Assembly: GCF_030161555.1 (NCBI RefSeq)
Contig: NZ_BSUK01000001.1
Location: 62,001 to 126,000, forward strand
Reading direction: 5' to 3'
DNA length: 64,000 nt
Source: Luteimicrobium album
GTDB taxonomy: Bacteria > Actinomycetota > Actinomycetes > Actinomycetales > Cellulomonadaceae
This document shows positions 18,803 to 28,636 of the stretch, in pieces (within the stretch, counting starts at the first letter, position 1; every line of letters starts with the position of its first letter). The translations under genes were made by a program, and so were the position numbers. Under the pieces are notes generated by a model, which did not search any database, was not told the origin of the DNA, and saw nothing but the letters and a program-made list of their open reading frames with translations.

Positions 18803-19447
18803 GTGCGCATCAGCGTCCTCGGCGGGACCGGGTACGCAGGCGGCCACATCGCGAGCGAGGCGGCGAGCCGCGGGCACGAGGTCGTCTCGTACTCGCGTTC
18901 CGTGCCCGACGACGGGCACGACGGGGTCCGCTACGAGACCGCCGACGCCCGGGACGCGGACCACCGGACGCGCATCCTCGACGGCGCGGACGTCGTCGTC
19001 GTCGCGCTCTCGCCCCGCGGGGACATGTTCGACGCGCTGCGCGGCGCGACCGCCGACCTGGCCGACGACGCGCGTGCCGCGGGCGTGCGGTTCGGCGTGA
19101 TCGGCGGTGCGGGCTCGTTCCTCGTCGAGGCGGACGGCCCGGCGTTCGTCGACACCGGCGCGTTCCAGCCCGAGGAGGCCAAGCCGGAGGCCAGGATCCT
19201 CGGCGGCGTGCTCGACGACCTGCGCGCCGCGGACGACGACCTCGACTGGTTCTTCGTCAGCCCGGCACCCGTCTTCGGCTCCTACGCGCCCGGCGAGCGC
19301 CGCGGCACGTACCGGCTGGGCCGCGACGTGATCGTCGCCGACGAGGACGGCGTGTCCGCGATCTCGGGCGCGGACCTCGCCATCGCCGTCGTCGACGAGC
19401 TCGAGCAGCCGGCGCACCGCCGCGTGCGGTTCACGGTCGCCTACTGA
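18803..19447 (+). CDS. NAD(P)H-binding oxidoreductase-like protein (atypical SDR)
   Basis: 214 residues, intact. The N-terminal Rossmann motif is RISVLGGTGYAGGHIASEAA (GxxGxxG), followed by VVSYSR, typical of atypical SDRs of the NmrA/YwnB/HSCARG type. There is no Tyr-x3-Lys active site in the usual place; VGVIGGAGSF-like text (FGVIGGAGSFLVEADGP) and WFFVSPAPVFG match this subgroup. These act as NAD(P)H sensors or flavin/quinone-type reductases; which is unclear here. GTG 18803 has GAAGGA upstream at good spacing. It diverges from the hypothetical gene and converges on lpdA. Confidence 0.8.
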   Translation: MRISVLGGTGYAGGHIASEAASRGHEVVSYSRSVPDDGHDGVRYETADARDADHRTRILDGADVVVVALSPRGDMFDALRGATADLADDARAAGVRFGVIGGAGSFLVEADGPAFVDTGAFQPEEAKPEARILGGVLDDLRAADDDLDWFFVSPAPVFGSYAPGERRGTYRLGRDVIVADEDGVSAISGADLAIAVVDELEQPAHRRVRFTVAY

Positions 19448-19464
19448 GCCCCGGGCTCTTCCGG

Positions 19465-20919
19465 TCAGTCGACGGGGTGGTGGAGCATGCGCGCCACCTC
19501 GGCGATCGACCCGGACAGCGACGGGTAGACGGTGAACGCCTCGGCGACGTCGTCGACGGTGAGCCGGTGCGAGACGGCGAGCGTGATCGGGAAGATCAGC
19601 TCGCTGGCGCGCGGCGAGACCACGACACCGCCGAGCACGACCGCCGCCTCGGGGTGCGCGAAGAGCTTCACGAAGCCGTCGCGCATCCCGAGCATCTTGG
19701 CGCGCGGGTTGCGGGACAGCGGCAGCGTCGTCGTGACGTACTTGGACCCCGCGGCCTGGAGCGCGGCCTCGGACTTGCCGACGGTCGCGATCTCGGGCGA
19801 CGTGAAGATGTTCGCGGCAACGTCGGGCACCCGGATGGGCTTCACCGCGTCACCCAGGACGTGCTGCATGGCGATGCGCCCCTGCATGGCCGCCACCGAC
19901 GCGAGCGGGAGGACGCCCGTGCAGTCGCCGGCCGCGTACACGCCGCGCGCCGTCGTCCGCGACACCTTGTCGACCACGACGTGGCCCGACGGCGTCAGCG
20001 TGACCCCGGCCTCCTCGAGCCCGATGCCGCGCGTGGCCGGGATGGCCCCGACCGCGACGAGGACGTGCGAGCCCTCGACGACGCGCCCGTCCGCGAGGCT
20101 CACGGCCACGCCGTCGGCGGTCCGCTCGGCCCCGGCCGCGCGCGAGCGTGACAGGACGGTCATGCCGCGCGAGCGGAACACGCCCTCGAGGAGCTCGGCG
20201 GCGTCCGCGTCCTCGCCGGGCAGCACGCGGTCGCGGCTGGAGACGAGCGTGACGTCGACCCCCAGCGCGTTGTAGGCGCCCGCGAACTCGGCGCCCGTGA
20301 CGCCCGACCCGACGACGATCAGCTTCTCCGGCAGCTCCTGGAGCCCGTAGAGCTGGGTCCAGGTGAGGATCCGCTCGCCGTCGGCGGGCGAACCGGGCAG
20401 CTCGCGCGGCGTCGCACCGACGGACACGAGCACGGCGTCGGCCTCGAGGACGACCTCGGGCTCCCCGCCCCGCGGCCGGACGACGACGCGGCGGGGCCCG
20501 TCGAGGCGGCCCTCGCCGAGCAGCGTGACGACGCCCTCGCGGTCGAGCCGGGCCCGGATGTCGGCGGACTGCGCGGCCGCGAGCGCCATGACGCGCTGGT
20601 TCACGGCGGCGAGGTCGACGCTGATGCCGGGCGCCGTGCTCTCCCCGGGCTCGGACCCGGCGGCCGGCACCCCGAAGCGGATCCCGAGGCCCGCGGCCCG
20701 CTCGGTCGACGTCATCCACTCGGCGGCCGCGATGAGCGTCTTGGACGGGACGACGTCGGTGAGGACCGCGGACCCGCCGAGCCCCTGCCGTTCGACGACG
20801 GTCACCTCGGCCCCGAGCCGGCGGGCCACGAGGGCGGCCTCGTAGCCGCCCGGCCCGCCGCCGAGGATGACGATGCGCGTCGCCTGCAGGTCAGGTCCCT
20901 GGGAAGTCACGGTGACCAT
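19465..20919 (-). CDS. lpdA: NAD(P)H-quinone dehydrogenase LpdA (dihydrolipoamide dehydrogenase-like)
   Basis: FAD flavoprotein of the disulfide reductase superfamily, 484 residues, intact. FAD motif RIVILGGGPGGYEAALVARR near residue 15; NAD motif KLIVVGSGVTGAEFAGAYNA; second FAD motif GVYAAGDCTG; C-terminal dimerisation domain with NIFTSPEIATVG. The redox disulfide CxxxxC is replaced by GGSAVLTDVVPSK, so it cannot act on lipoamide; this is the feature of mycobacterial LpdA, which reduces quinones with NAD(P)H. ATG 20919 is used; GTG 20913 is an alternative. It diverges from the SDR gene at 21031. Confidence 0.88.
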   Translation of the reverse strand: MVTVTSQGPDLQATRIVILGGGPGGYEAALVARRLGAEVTVVERQGLGGSAVLTDVVPSKTLIAAAEWMTSTERAAGLGIRFGVPAAGSEPGESTAPGISVDLAAVNQRVMALAAAQSADIRARLDREGVVTLLGEGRLDGPRRVVVRPRGGEPEVVLEADAVLVSVGATPRELPGSPADGERILTWTQLYGLQELPEKLIVVGSGVTGAEFAGAYNALGVDVTLVSSRDRVLPGEDADAAELLEGVFRSRGMTVLSRSRAAGAERTADGVAVSLADGRVVEGSHVLVAVGAIPATRGIGLEEAGVTLTPSGHVVVDKVSRTTARGVYAAGDCTGVLPLASVAAMQGRIAMQHVLGDAVKPIRVPDVAANIFTSPEIATVGKSEAALQAAGSKYVTTTLPLSRNPRAKMLGMRDGFVKLFAHPEAAVVLGGVVVSPRASELIFPITLAVSHRLTVDDVAEAFTVYPSLSGSIAEVARMLHHPVD

Positions 20920-21030
20920 TCTGCCCGGGACGGCGGACCGCTTCGGTCCAGGCGGTCCGCTCGGCGGGCGAGCAGAACCACGGTCGCTCGTGTGAGAGTC
21001 GAGGAGCAGGGAGGTCCGGGGAGAGGACGC

Positions 21031-21888
21031 ATGATGAGCGACAGTCGGGTGGCCGTGGTGACGGGAGCGGCACGAGGGATCGGGCGTGCGACGGCTGTCG
21101 CGTTCGCGCGGGCAGGCTACCGGGTCGCCGGCGCCGACATCGCAGGGCTCGCGAGCGCTGCGATGGACTACGCGCCCGCCACCCGTGAGGACCTCGACCG
21201 CACGGGTGAGCTCGTCGACGAGGCCTGCGGACAGTGGCTGCCGGTCGTCTTCGACCAACGGGACAAGGCGGCCGTGCGCGACGGCTTCGCACGGGTTGTC
21301 GAACGCTTCGGCGGCGTGGACGTGGTCTTCGCGAACGCGGGCGTGCAAGGGTTCGCTCCGCTGCTGGAGATGAGCGACGGGCTCTGGCACGACCAGATCG
21401 ACATCAATCTGACCGGCACGGCGAACGTGCTGCGCGTCGCCGCGCCCCTGCTGGTCGAACGCGGTGGCGGGCGCGTCATCATCACCTCCTCCACCCAGGG
21501 CCAGCACGGCACCCTCGACGGGAGCGGCTACTCCGCCTCGAAGTGGGGCCTGATCGGGCTGATGAAGTCCGCCGCCCTCGAGCTCGGCCGGTACGGCATC
21601 ACCGTCAACGCGCTGATCCCCGGCCTGATCGACACGGCGCTGACCCGGCACGAGGACCGCTACGCCCAGATCATCCGCACCGGCGGCAACGACCCCACCG
21701 GTGACGGTGCCGAGGACGAGCGGACGGCGGCCGACGCCCAGCGCAAGAAGCTCCCGCTCGGCGTCCCGTGGATCGAGCCCGAGGACGTCGCACCCCTCGT
21801 GGTGTTCCTCGCCTCCGAGGAAGCCCGGATGGTCAGCGGGACGAGCTTCGCCGCCACCGGCGGCGACAGCGCCAACGTCACGGCGTGA
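21031..21888 (+). CDS. SDR family oxidoreductase, mycofactocin-coupled type
   Basis: 285 residues, intact. The cofactor site is VAVVTGAARGIGRATAVAFA, then an insertion after the second strand (residues about 40-65, GLASAAMDYAPATREDLDRT) that is typical of SDRs thought to keep NAD bound and to exchange electrons with mycofactocin. Catalytic residues: Ser in IITSSTQGQ and YSASKWGL (YxxxK). GAGAGG precedes ATG 21031. It diverges from lpdA and converges on the next SDR gene. No mycofactocin biosynthesis gene lies in the window, so the coupling is inferred from family resemblance. The substrate alcohol is unknown. Confidence 0.8.
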   Translation: MMSDSRVAVVTGAARGIGRATAVAFARAGYRVAGADIAGLASAAMDYAPATREDLDRTGELVDEACGQWLPVVFDQRDKAAVRDGFARVVERFGGVDVVFANAGVQGFAPLLEMSDGLWHDQIDINLTGTANVLRVAAPLLVERGGGRVIITSSTQGQHGTLDGSGYSASKWGLIGLMKSAALELGRYGITVNALIPGLIDTALTRHEDRYAQIIRTGGNDPTGDGAEDERTAADAQRKKLPLGVPWIEPEDVAPLVVFLASEEARMVSGTSFAATGGDSANVTA

Positions 21889-21915
21889 CCGACGCCGGTC
21901 GGCCCACGGACGGCA

Positions 21916-21948
21916 CGTGCCCCGCCGACGCGGTGCCGACGGGGCACG
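21916..21948. terminator. Hairpin between convergent SDR genes
   Basis: A perfect 9-bp inverted repeat, CGTGCCCCG (21916-21924) and CGGGGCACG (21940-21948), lies in the 76-base gap between the two convergent stops. There is no T tract; it may end transcription from both sides. Confidence 0.55.
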
Positions 21949-21964
21949 GGCAGCGCACGCGACC

Positions 21965-22729
21965 TCAGACCGCGGACCACCCGTTGTCGACGGGCAGGAT
22001 CACGCCGTTGACGTTGCTCGCGGCGTCGGACGCGAGGAACACGATCGCGGCGGCCTGCTCCTCGGCTGCGGCGGGCTGCCCGACGTTGCCCATGTACCGA
22101 CCCATGACGGCGGGTCCGCCGGCGGTGGGGTCGGCGTCGACCTGGATGTTCGTCGCGGTGCCTCCGGGGGCGATCGCGTTGGTGCGCACGCCCTGGTCGC
22201 GGTACATGACGGCGAGGGACTTGGTCAGCCCGGCGACGCCGTGCTTGGAGACCGTGTAGGCCGTCCCGGCGGCGGACCCGCGCAGCGACGCCTCGGAGGC
22301 GGTGTTGACGATCGCGCCCTTGCCGGTCGCGAGCAGGTGCGGCAGGGCGGCCCGCGTGAGGAGGAACGGCGCGTAGAGGTTCACGCGCAGCACGCGGTCC
22401 CACTCCTCGTCGCTGGTGTCCGCGGCGGCCGACATGCGGTCCATGATCCCGGCGTTGTTGACGAGCACGTCGAGGCTGCCGAACGTGTCGACGGCGGTCG
22501 CGACGACCTGGTCGACGACGGCCTGGTCCGCGAGGTCCCCGGTCACGGCGACGGCTTGGCCGCCCGCGGCCTCGATCTCCTCGACGACGGCGGCCGCCCG
22601 GTCGGCGGCGATGTCGGCGACGACGACCTTGGCGCCCTCGGCGGTGAACGCGAGGGCGGTCGCGCGGCCGATGCCGGAGCCGGCGCCCGTGACGACGACG
22701 GTCTTGCCTGCGAGTCCTGTGCTGCTCAT
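21965..22729 (-). CDS. SDR family oxidoreductase
   Basis: 254 residues, intact, a classical short-chain dehydrogenase/reductase. Seen: [20 protein letters not shown] (TGxxxGxG), [12 protein letters not shown] (NNAG), catalytic Ser in VNTASEASL and AYTVSKHGV (YxxxK), then [10 protein letters not shown]. The Asp at the end of strand 2 ([11 protein letters not shown]) favours NAD over NADP. A GGAAGGA ribosome site precedes the ATG. It is divergent from a TetR gene across a 19-bp near-palindrome, so it is most likely repressed by that regulator. Substrate unknown. Confidence 0.88.
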   Translation of the reverse strand: MSSTGLAGKTVVVTGAGSGIGRATALAFTAEGAKVVVADIAADRAAAVVEEIEAAGGQAVAVTGDLADQAVVDQVVATAVDTFGSLDVLVNNAGIMDRMSAAADTSDEEWDRVLRVNLYAPFLLTRAALPHLLATGKGAIVNTASEASLRGSAAGTAYTVSKHGVAGLTKSLAVMYRDQGVRTNAIAPGGTATNIQVDADPTAGGPAVMGRYMGNVGQPAAAEEQAAAIVFLASDAASNVNGVILPVDNGWSAV

Positions 22730-22747
22730 GGTGAGTCCTTCCACGTT

Positions 22748-22766
22748 AGTGTCACGCAGTGCCACT
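22748..22766. promoter_or_regulatory. Candidate TetR operator
   Basis: AGTGTCAC-gca-GTGCCACT is an 8-3-8 inverted repeat with one mismatch, in the 83-base gap between the SDR and TetR genes. It overlaps the expected start point of a minus-strand promoter whose -10 is TAGAAT (22767-22772), while TATTCT (22766-22771) could serve the TetR gene on the plus strand. Confidence 0.6.
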
Positions 22767-22812
22767 ATTCTAGATCAGGGAGGATGGCGAGCGACACCCA
22801 GCTGGAGGCCCT

Positions 22813-23460
22813 GTGAGCACCCCGACACCCGGCCGCCCCGGACGGCCCCGCCGTACCGCCGCCGAGCTCGCGGCCGAGCGCCGCCGCGTCGCGCACGAGG
22901 CGCTGCGCCTCTTCGCGCTGCACGGCGTCGCGGCCACGTCCGCCGACGACGTCGCCCGCGCCGCCGGGGTGTCCCTGCGGACGTTCTGGCGCCTGTTTCC
23001 CCGCAAGGAGGACGCGGTCCGGCCGCTTCTCGAGGACGGCGTCGCGACCGTCGCGGCGAACGTCCGCGCCCGCGGTGTTGCCGGGTTCCGCGCCGACGGG
23101 AGCCCCGTGCCGGACGAGCCCTTGTCGTCCGCCGAGCCCGTCCGCACGCTGGTCCGCCTCACCCGGAACGAGCCCGCGATCCGGGCCGCCTGGCTCGACG
23201 TCTACGACAGCGCCGAGGCCGTGTTCGCCGACGCCCTCGCGGTGAGCCGCGGCGAGACCGAGCCGGGCCTGGGCACCCGGACGACGGCCGCCGTCGTCAA
23301 CGCGGCGCTCCGCGTGGCGGTCGAGGAGTGGGCGTGGCGCGACAGCCCCGCGGACGCGCTCGCCCGGCTCACGGACGAGGCGCTCCGCCAGGCCGCGGAC
23401 GCGCTCGACGGACGCGCCGACGGCCCCACCAGGACGGCGGAGGCATCGCGCGCCGACTAG
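22813..23460 (+). CDS. TetR family transcriptional regulator
   Basis: 215 residues, intact. The N-terminal helix-turn-helix is at about residues 30-60 ([20 protein letters not shown], then [20 protein letters not shown]), followed by a divergent ligand-binding domain ending near [22 protein letters not shown] 22813 has GGAGG six bases upstream. It is divergent from the SDR gene at 21965-22729, sharing the palindrome at 22748-22766; local auto- and SDR repression is the natural reading. Its TAG stop forms part of the -10 box of the purine nucleoside phosphorylase gene. Confidence 0.88.
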   Translation: MSTPTPGRPGRPRRTAAELAAERRRVAHEALRLFALHGVAATSADDVARAAGVSLRTFWRLFPRKEDAVRPLLEDGVATVAANVRARGVAGFRADGSPVPDEPLSSAEPVRTLVRLTRNEPAIRAAWLDVYDSAEAVFADALAVSRGETEPGLGTRTTAAVVNAALRVAVEEWAWRDSPADALARLTDEALRQAADALDGRADGPTRTAEASRAD

Positions 23461-23463
23461 CCT
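23458..23463 (+). promoter_or_regulatory. -10 box of leaderless purine nucleoside phosphorylase gene
   Basis: TAGCCT overlaps the TAG stop of the TetR gene and is followed by seven bases and ATG 23471, with no ribosome site. Confidence 0.6.
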
Positions 23464-23470
23464 CGGTGCC

Positions 23471-24347
23471 ATGGCTCTCACCTCCCCTCCTCCGTCGCCG
23501 CCACCCCGGGCGACCGTCTCGACGACCCCGCGACCGACCCCTTCGACGTCGCGCGCGAGGCGGCCGCGTTCATCGCCGAGCGGACCGGCGTCGAGCGGCA
23601 CGACGTCGCGCTCGTCCTCGGCTCGGGCTGGGGCGGCGCCGCCGACCTGCTCGGCGAGACCGTCGCCGAGATCCCGTCCGAGGAGATCCCCGGCTTCTCC
23701 ACGCCCGCGGTCGCGGGCCACCGCGCCACGACGCGCTCGATCCGGATCGAGGGGTCCACGCACGACGACGGCACGCCCAAGCACGCGCTCGTCCTCGGCT
23801 CGCGCACCCACCTGTACGAGGGCCGGGGGTCCGCCGCGTCGTCCACGGCGTCCGGACGGCCGCCGCGACCGGGGCGGGCGTCGTCGTGCTCACCAACGGG
23901 TGCGGCGGGCTGAACCTCGACTGGGCCGCGGGCACGCCCGTGCTGATCTCGGACCACATCAACCTCACGGCCACGAGCCCGCTCGAGGGCGCGACGTTCG
24001 TCGACCTGACCGACCTGTACTCGTCGCGCCTGCGCGACCTCGCGCGCACGGTCGACGCCTCCCTGCCCGAGGGCGTCTACGCCCAGTTCCGCGGACCGCA
24101 CTACGAGACGCCCGCCGAGGTCCGCATGGCGGGGCGGATGGGCGCCGACCTCGTCGGCATGTCGACGACCCTCGAGGCCATCGCCGCGCGCCACGCCGGT
24201 CTCGAGGTGCTCGGGGTCTCGCTCGTCACGAACCTGGCCGCCGGGATCAGCCCCGAGCCGCTGTCGCACGCCGAGGTGCTCGAGGCGGGCGCCGCCGCGG
24301 GGCCGCGGATCTCCGCCCTGCTGGCGTCCGTGGTCGCCCTGGTCTGA
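23471..24347 (+). CDS. punA: Purine-nucleoside phosphorylase (two frameshifts)
   Basis: Trimeric (PNP/MTAP class) enzyme cleaving purine nucleosides with phosphate to base and ribose-1-phosphate. About 292 residues when joined. Seen: [18 protein letters not shown] (phosphate site), the HLYEGRGV loop, [57 protein letters not shown] and [20 protein letters not shown]. Breaks lie near 23488 (CCCC) and near 23830 (GGGGG); one base each restores [14 protein letters not shown] and [13 protein letters not shown]. It is followed 25 bases later by the sugar-phosphate mutase gene, an order conserved as deoD-pmmB in mycobacteria; together they move ribose-1-P into central metabolism. Confidence 0.88.
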
Positions 24348-24372
24348 AGCCACCGGTCCGAAGGAGCACGTC

Positions 24373-26268
24373 ATGAGCAACCCCACCGACCCGGCGACCG
24401 GGCCGCACCTCAGCGAGCGGGCGCACGCGCGCGCCGACGACGTCCACGCGGCGGACGACGACCGGTTCACCGAGCCCGGCGCCGTCGCCGAGCCGCACGC
24501 CCCGCTCGACGGCCTGCTGGTCGAGCGCGTCGAGGCATGGATCGCCGACGACGTCGACGACGTCGACCGCGACGAGCTCCGCGGCCTCCTCGAGCTGGCC
24601 CGGAGCACCCCCGACGACCTGCGTGCCACGGTCCGGGCGAACACGGCGCGCGCCGAGCTCGTCGACCGCTTCGCCGCGACGCTCCAGTTCGGCACCGCGG
24701 GGCTGCGCGGCGAGATGGCGGCCGGCCCGAACCGGATGAACCGGGCCGTCGTGCGACGCGCCGCGGCCGGGCTCGGCGGCTACCTCAGCCAGGTCCTGCC
24801 CGCGGAGGCCGCGCGCGTCGTCGTCGGGTACGACGCGCGGCACCGCTCGCGGGACTTCGCGATCGACACCGCGGGCGTCCTCACCGCTGCGGGGCACGAC
24901 GCCCTCGTCCTCCCGGGGCCGCTGCCGACGCCCGTGCTCGCGTTCGCGGTCCGCCACCTACGCGCCGACGCCGGCGTCATGGTCACCGCGAGCCACAACC
25001 CGCCCGCCGACAACGGCTACAAGGTGTACCTGGGCGGCCGCGTCGTCGAGGGCTCGGGCCAGGGCGCGCAGATCGTGCCGCCGTTCGACGCCGAGATCGC
25101 CGCACAGATCGCGGCCATCGGCCCCGTCAGCGAGATCCCCGTCGCGACGGACGGGTGGACGACGCTCGGCGACGACCTCCTGCGCGCCTACCTCGACGCC
25201 GTCCACCGGCTGTGGGACGGCAGCGACGACCGCACGCTGCGGATCGCGACCACGCCTCTGCACGGCGTCGGCGGCCCCGTCCTCGCCCGGGTCCTCGCGG
25301 AGGCGCACTTCCCGGACGTCGCGGTCGTCGACGAGCAGGCCGCGGCCGACCCGGACTTCCCGACCGTCGACTTCCCGAATCCCGAGGAGAAGGGCGCCAT
25401 CGACCTCGCGCTCGCGCTCGCGCAGGACTGGGGCGCCGACCTCGTGATCGCCAACGACCCCGACGCCGACCGGTGCGCCGTCGCCGTCTACGACCCGCGG
25501 GGCGGTTCGTACCGTGGCAAGGAGACCGCCCAGGCGCAGGGCTGGCGCATGCTCCACGGCGACGAGGTGGGAGCGCTGCTGGGCGAGGAGGCGGCGCGGC
25601 GCGCCGAGGGCACGGGCGGCGTGCTCGCGAGCTCCGTCGTCTCGTCGAGGCTGCTCGGCCGGGTCGCGGCCGCGCACGGTCTGCGGCACGCGACGACGCT
25701 CACGGGGTTCAAGTGGATCGCCCGCACGGAGGACCTCGTCTTCGGGTACGAGGAAGCGCTGGGCTACTGCGTCGACCCGGAGTCCGTCCGCGACAAGGAC
25801 GGCCTGAGCGCCGCGCTCGTGATCGCGCAGCTCGCCCAGCGGCTCAAGGCCGAGGGATCGAGCCTCGTCGCCGAGCTCGACGCGATCGCCCGCCGCTACG
25901 GCCTCTACCTCACCGACCAGGTCTCGGCCCGGTTCGAGGACCTCAGCGAGATCGACGACACCATGGTCCGCCTGCGCGAGACGCCGCCCGCGACCGTCGC
26001 CGGCGCGGCCGTGACGTCGACGGCGGACCTCGCCGACGGGTACGAGGGGCTGCCCCCGACCGACGGCGTGCTGTGGCTCTGCGCCGACTCGACGCGCGTG
26101 ATCGTGCGCCCGTCGGGCACCGAGCCGAAGGTCAAGGCGTACCTCGAGGTCGTCGTGCCCGTCGGCGAGGACGACGACGACGAGCAGGTCGCGCGCGCCC
26201 GCTGGGTCGCGCGGCAGCGGCTCGACGACGTCGCGAAGGACGTGCGCGCCGCGCTCGGCCTCTCCTGA
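24373..26268 (+). CDS. pmmB: Phospho-sugar mutase (phosphomannomutase/phosphopentomutase family)
   Basis: Alpha-D-phosphohexomutase superfamily, 631 residues, intact, cytoplasmic. Seen: active-site serine loop GVMVTASHNPPADNGYKVYL near residue 205, metal-binding loop VIANDPDADRCAVAV near 360, sugar-binding GFKWIARTEDLVFGYEEALG and the C-terminal phosphate loop IVRPSGTEPKVKAYLE. The length and the place after the phosphorylase gene fit the PMM/PGM-PRM class that isomerises ribose-1-P or glucose-1-P. GAAGGAG precedes ATG 24373. It may also supply mannose-1-P for ManC (42.6 kb), but the specificity cannot be read from the sequence. Confidence 0.88.
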   Translation: MSNPTDPATGPHLSERAHARADDVHAADDDRFTEPGAVAEPHAPLDGLLVERVEAWIADDVDDVDRDELRGLLELARSTPDDLRATVRANTARAELVDRFAATLQFGTAGLRGEMAAGPNRMNRAVVRRAAAGLGGYLSQVLPAEAARVVVGYDARHRSRDFAIDTAGVLTAAGHDALVLPGPLPTPVLAFAVRHLRADAGVMVTASHNPPADNGYKVYLGGRVVEGSGQGAQIVPPFDAEIAAQIAAIGPVSEIPVATDGWTTLGDDLLRAYLDAVHRLWDGSDDRTLRIATTPLHGVGGPVLARVLAEAHFPDVAVVDEQAAADPDFPTVDFPNPEEKGAIDLALALAQDWGADLVIANDPDADRCAVAVYDPRGGSYRGKETAQAQGWRMLHGDEVGALLGEEAARRAEGTGGVLASSVVSSRLLGRVAAAHGLRHATTLTGFKWIARTEDLVFGYEEALGYCVDPESVRDKDGLSAALVIAQLAQRLKAEGSSLVAELDAIARRYGLYLTDQVSARFEDLSEIDDTMVRLRETPPATVAGAAVTSTADLADGYEGLPPTDGVLWLCADSTRVIVRPSGTEPKVKAYLEVVVPVGEDDDDEQVARARWVARQRLDDVAKDVRAALGLS

Positions 26269-26289
26269 GCCCGAGCGCGGCGACGCCCG

Positions 26290-27058
26290 CTACTTCAGGG
26301 AGACCTTCACGCCGCCCGAGAACGCGGAGTCGTGCAGCTCGAGCCTCGCGTCCTTCGGCACGTCGAACACCACGATCCCCTTGACCGTGTTGCCGGGGTT
26401 GATGTCGTGAGGAACGCGTTCGAGTCGTCGAGGTAGATCCCGGCCTCGCTGTCGGCGTCGAACTTCCGGCCGTCGGTGTCACGGAGCGTCTGGTTGCCGT
26501 CGTAGAACGTCTGCGCCTCCTTGCCGATGTTCTTCACCGTCATGTGCACGAGGACGAACTGGCCCTGCGCCTTCTCGTTCAGGTACTCGTCGCCGACCTT
26601 CGCGACGCCCTTCTCGACCTTGGTGACGGTGAACTCGAACTTCCCGTCGCGGACCGCGTCGCCCACGCCCGGCGTCTTCGCCTCCTTGGCGGGCTTCTCC
26701 GGAGCGGGCTTCTCTGCAGCGGGCTTGTCGTTCGTGGTAGCCGTCTGCCGGGTGCCTGACGACGGGGCACCGGCGTCCGGCGCGTCACCCGAGCCTCCCC
26801 GTTCGACACGACCGCGATGACGACGACGAGCGCGACGGCCGCGCCGAGGCCCGTCAGGACCTTGTGGCGCGCGAACCAGGAGCGCTTGCGCGGGGCCGTC
26901 GACGGCACGAGCGGCGGCCCCGCGGGGGTCGCGGTCGAACCGGGCACCGCCGGGACCTGGTACTGCTCGGTCCAGGTGGTGCCGTCGTACCAGCGGAGCT
27001 GGCCCGTGCCGGCGGGGTCGGGGTACCAGCCGGCCTGCGGCGTGGGGTTCTCGGTCAT
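26290..27058 (-). CDS. DUF2510 / DUF4352 membrane-anchored protein (two frameshifts)
   Basis: About 256 residues when joined. N-terminal DUF2510 ([20 protein letters not shown]), one membrane helix near residues 65-88 ([18 protein letters not shown]), a low-complexity Lys/Pro/Glu linker ([14 protein letters not shown]), and a C-terminal DUF4352 immunoglobulin-like domain ([18 protein letters not shown]) facing outside. Breaks lie at 26797-26800 (CCCC) and near 26408; repair gives the C-terminus [18 protein letters not shown]. The stop is at 26290, 21 bases from the convergent mutase stop. Such proteins are surface or stress-related proteins without assigned activity. Confidence 0.78.
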
Positions 27059-27258
27059 CTCGGTTTCCTCCTCTCACGACCACCGCGCGAGGGGTGGTCC
27101 GATGCTGCGGCCGGGACGGGCCGCGTCGACCGCTCCAGGCTGTCGTCCGGCTCCCCTGGTCCACGTCGCCCGGACCGCACGACCTCGCGCGACGAAAGTC
27201 GTACGCGCCCGCCGCGCGCCCGCTCCGGACGGGTGACGCCGTCGACGGCGGCGGACCC

Positions 27259-27264
27259 TAGGCT
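27259..27264 (+). promoter_or_regulatory. -10 box of leaderless histidine kinase gene
   Basis: TAGGCT is followed by seven bases and GTG 27272, without a ribosome site. Confidence 0.55.
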
Positions 27265-27271
27265 GACCGGC

Positions 27272-28596
27272 GTGACCGTTCCTCCGCCCGCCCCGGCCGG
27301 CGGCCCGCCGCCCGGCCCCGGGCCGGCGTGGCCCGCCAAGCCCACCGCTGCGCGACGGCGCGGCCACGCCTGGTCGGTCGTGCTCACCGTGCTGCTCGTG
27401 ACCGTCACGGCGTTCTTCGGCCTCGTCTTCTCCGTCGTCTGGTACGACGACGGCGACAGCGGCCTCGAGCTGTTGCTCAGCGTGGTGTCCGCGGGCTACG
27501 CGCTCGGGCTGGGCGCCGTCGTCGCGTTCCGTGCCCGCTACCCGGTCGCGCTGACGCTCCTCGGTGGGTTCGGCGCGCTCGTCCTCCCGGTCGGCCCGGT
27601 GGCCGCGCTCGTCGGGCTGACCTCGGTGATCGCGACCCGCGACCGGCGCACCGCCTGGTGGCTCGGGGCGCTGACCGCCGTCGCGACGGCCGTGAGCCTC
27701 GTCCGCGACGCGGTGCGATCGCCCGACGACGCCGTCTTCGCCAGCGTGCCCGAGGGCGGCACCGTCCCCGTCCAGGCGTCCGTGTGGGGCTATGTCGCCC
27801 TCGGGGGCGTGGGGTTCGTCGTCGCGGTCAGCATCGGGCTCGTCCGCCGCAGCCAGGGCGACGCCGCACGCGCCGCGCGCGAGACGCAGGCGCAGGTGCA
27901 GGTCACGGAGGGCTTGCGCACCCAGGTCGCACGGCAGGACGAGCGCGAGCTCATCGCGCGCGAGGTCCACGACGCCCTCGCGCACCGGCTGTCGCTCGTG
28001 TCGCTGCACTCGGGCGCGCTCGAGGTGTCGGTCCCCGCGGACCAGCCGGAGCTCCAGCAGGCCGCCCAGGTGGTCCGGGAGAACGCGCACCGGTCGCTCG
28101 AGGACCTGCGCGACCTCGTCGCCCTGCTCCGCGACCCGGACGGCCTGACCGCCGCGACCCCGCCGGGCGGATCGGCGGTCGCCGTGGGGCTCGCGACGAT
28201 CCACGAGCTCGTCGACGCGACGCGGTCGTCCGGCGTGCCCCTCGTGGCCACGGTCGTGCTCGAGGACCCGTCCGCCGCGTCCCCGCAGCTCGGCCGCGCC
28301 GCCTACCGCATCGTCCAGGAGGCGCTCACCAACGCGCGCAAGCACGCGCCCGGTCTCGCGGTCGACCTCGACGTGCGCGCGTCGGCGGCCACCGGGGTGA
28401 GCATCCGGGTCGTGAACCCGCTGCCGCCGACCGCGGCGGTACCGCCCGGGTCGCGGACCGGGCGCGCGGGCATGCTCGCGCGGGCCACCCAGCTCGGCGG
28501 TCGCGCCCACGCCGGGCCCCGCACCGGCCCCCGGGGACCCGAGTTCATCGTCGAGGCCTGGCTGCCGTGGATCGCGGACGGGAGCCCGCGCCCTGA
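27272..28596 (+). CDS. Sensor histidine kinase, NarL/DesK type (stop restored by one base)
   Basis: Membrane sensor with about five N-terminal helices (residues 30-185) and a HisKA_3 core. The phospho-accepting His is in REVHDALAHRLSLVSLHSGA near residue 235; the ATP-binding part has YRIVQEALTNARKHAPG (N box) and a degenerate G2 region RTGRAGMLARATQLGGRA. As printed the frame runs into the response regulator, but one extra C in the GCGCCCTGA at 28591 ends the kinase at TGA 28594-28596, giving 441 residues, the normal length. The response regulator starts 40 bases later. The signal is unknown. Confidence 0.85.
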
Positions 28597-28636
28597 CCTG
28601 CGGCGCGACGTCGGTGGTCGCCCCTGCGATGGCGGC

